A stretch of DNA of 8,415 nucleotides from Deltaproteobacteria bacterium. Its GTDB lineage: Bacteria; Myxococcota_A; Polyangia; Haliangiales; Haliangiaceae. Below, piece by piece: positions 7,821 to 8,415 of this stretch. The position numbers and the translations under genes are program-made. The stretch is from the NCBI GenBank assembly GCA_013813945.1, contig JACCQV010000666.1, positions 1 through 8,415 of the forward strand, given 5' to 3'. Under the pieces are notes generated by a model. It did not search any database. It had not been told where the DNA came from and saw nothing but the letters and a program-made list of their open reading frames with translations. Numbering within the stretch: position 1 is the stretch's first letter; each line of letters begins with the position of its first letter.

Positions 7821-8415
7821 TGCGTGGTGCCGGAATGGTGCGCTGCTGGATCGTGCTCGCGATCGTGCTGATGTTCGCGGGTGATGTGCTCGCGCAACCG
7901 GGGGCGACGCCCGCGCCGCCGCCGCCAGCGCCGCTCAACCTGCAGGGTCGCGCGATCGAGCGCGTGCAGTTCCGTGGCAACCGCAAGGTCGAAGACGATG
8001 CGATCCGCGTCCAGCTGCTGTCGAAGCCGGGCACGCTCCTCGATGCCGCGAAGCTCCGCGAGGATCTGCGCGCGATGTGGAAGATGGGCTTCTTCGCCGA
8101 CATCGACGTCGAGGCCGAGGTCGTCGCGAGCGGCGGCGTGACGCTGACGTTCGCGGTGAAGGAGAAGCCGGCGATCCGCAAGATCCTGATCGCCGGCAAC
8201 GACGACATGGGGCTCGACAAGATCAACGAGGTCCTCGATCTCGAGCTCGACGCCATCGTCGACATCGGCAAGGTGAAGAAGAACCGCGAGAAGATCGCGG
8301 ATCTCTACGTCCAGAAGGGCTTCTATCTCGCGACCGTCGACTACGAGGTCAAGCCGGTCAACGAGTCCGAGGTCGACGTGTGGTTCACCGTCGATGAGAA
8401 GGCGAAGGTCAAGAT
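7820..8415 (+). CDS. bamA: Outer-membrane protein assembly factor BamA, 5' part (cut by window end)
   Basis: Central component of the machine that folds and inserts beta-barrel proteins into the outer membrane. The ATG at 7820 overlaps the lolD stop (TGATG), and the frame stays open to the last base, giving 198 visible codons. The start is followed by a signal peptide with hydrophobic core WIVLAIVLMF and likely cleavage after VLA (residue 25). A Pro/Ala-rich linker follows (27-38), then POTRA 1 (about 46-115) with IERVQFRGNRKV and MWKMGFFADIDVEAE. POTRA 2 (about 118-193) has IRKILIAGND, LYVQKGFYLATVDYEV and WFTVDEK. The GFF and KGFY segments are typical of BamA POTRA domains. More POTRA domains and the barrel should lie beyond the window. 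An Omp85 relative such as TamA is possible, but the link to lolD favours BamA. Confidence 0.92.
   Translation, partial: MRGAGMVRCWIVLAIVLMFAGDVLAQPGATPAPPPPAPLNLQGRAIERVQFRGNRKVEDDAIRVQLLSKPGTLLDAAKLREDLRAMWKMGFFADIDVEAEVVASGGVTLTFAVKEKPAIRKILIAGNDDMGLDKINEVLDLELDAIVDIGKVKKNREKIADLYVQKGFYLATVDYEVKPVNESEVDVWFTVDEKAKVK

Overview
The window is GC-rich, Gram-negative chromosomal DNA of housekeeping character. Gene order, protein style (a lipoprotein thioredoxin with TPR repeats, Ala/Pro-rich tails, long low-complexity linkers) and strong G/C preference at third codon positions suggest a myxobacterium-like or other former deltaproteobacterium. I recognise families but cannot name a species.

Layout. 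Positions 155-1567 (minus strand) encode a lipoprotein-like thioredoxin-fold protein with TPR-like helices. Across a 52-base divergent spacer, the plus strand carries lysS (lysyl-tRNA synthetase, 1620-3332). A 13-base gap separates it from a very large LolC/LolE-type ABC permease (3346-6144). A small signal-peptide-bearing outer-membrane beta-barrel protein follows (6252-6803), then the ABC ATPase lolD (6903-7820). The lolD stop overlaps by one base the start of bamA (7820 to beyond the window end), which is cut after about two POTRA domains.

How the genes fit together. The order lysS-lolC-lolD-bamA is a familiar cell-envelope cluster in this part of the bacterial tree. LolC and LolD form the inner-membrane machine that extracts lipoproteins, and BamA inserts beta-barrels into the outer membrane. 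The thioredoxin-TPR lipoprotein is a plausible exported neighbour, and the small barrel protein between lolC and lolD is a plausible BamA client.

Most unusual points. (1) The permease is 932 residues, roughly twice the usual length. It carries a duplicated multi-spanning membrane module before the Lol core and a Pro/Asp-rich repeat insert in its periplasmic domain. (2) lolC and lolD are separated by the barrel gene, a perfect 8-bp hairpin and a good sigma70-type promoter, so permease and ATPase may be transcribed separately. (3) That promoter's -35 box coincides with a TTG codon that a gene finder could take as the lolD start. (4) LysRS has an Ala-rich insertion in its catalytic domain. I found no CRISPR array, insertion sequence, tRNA or rRNA.
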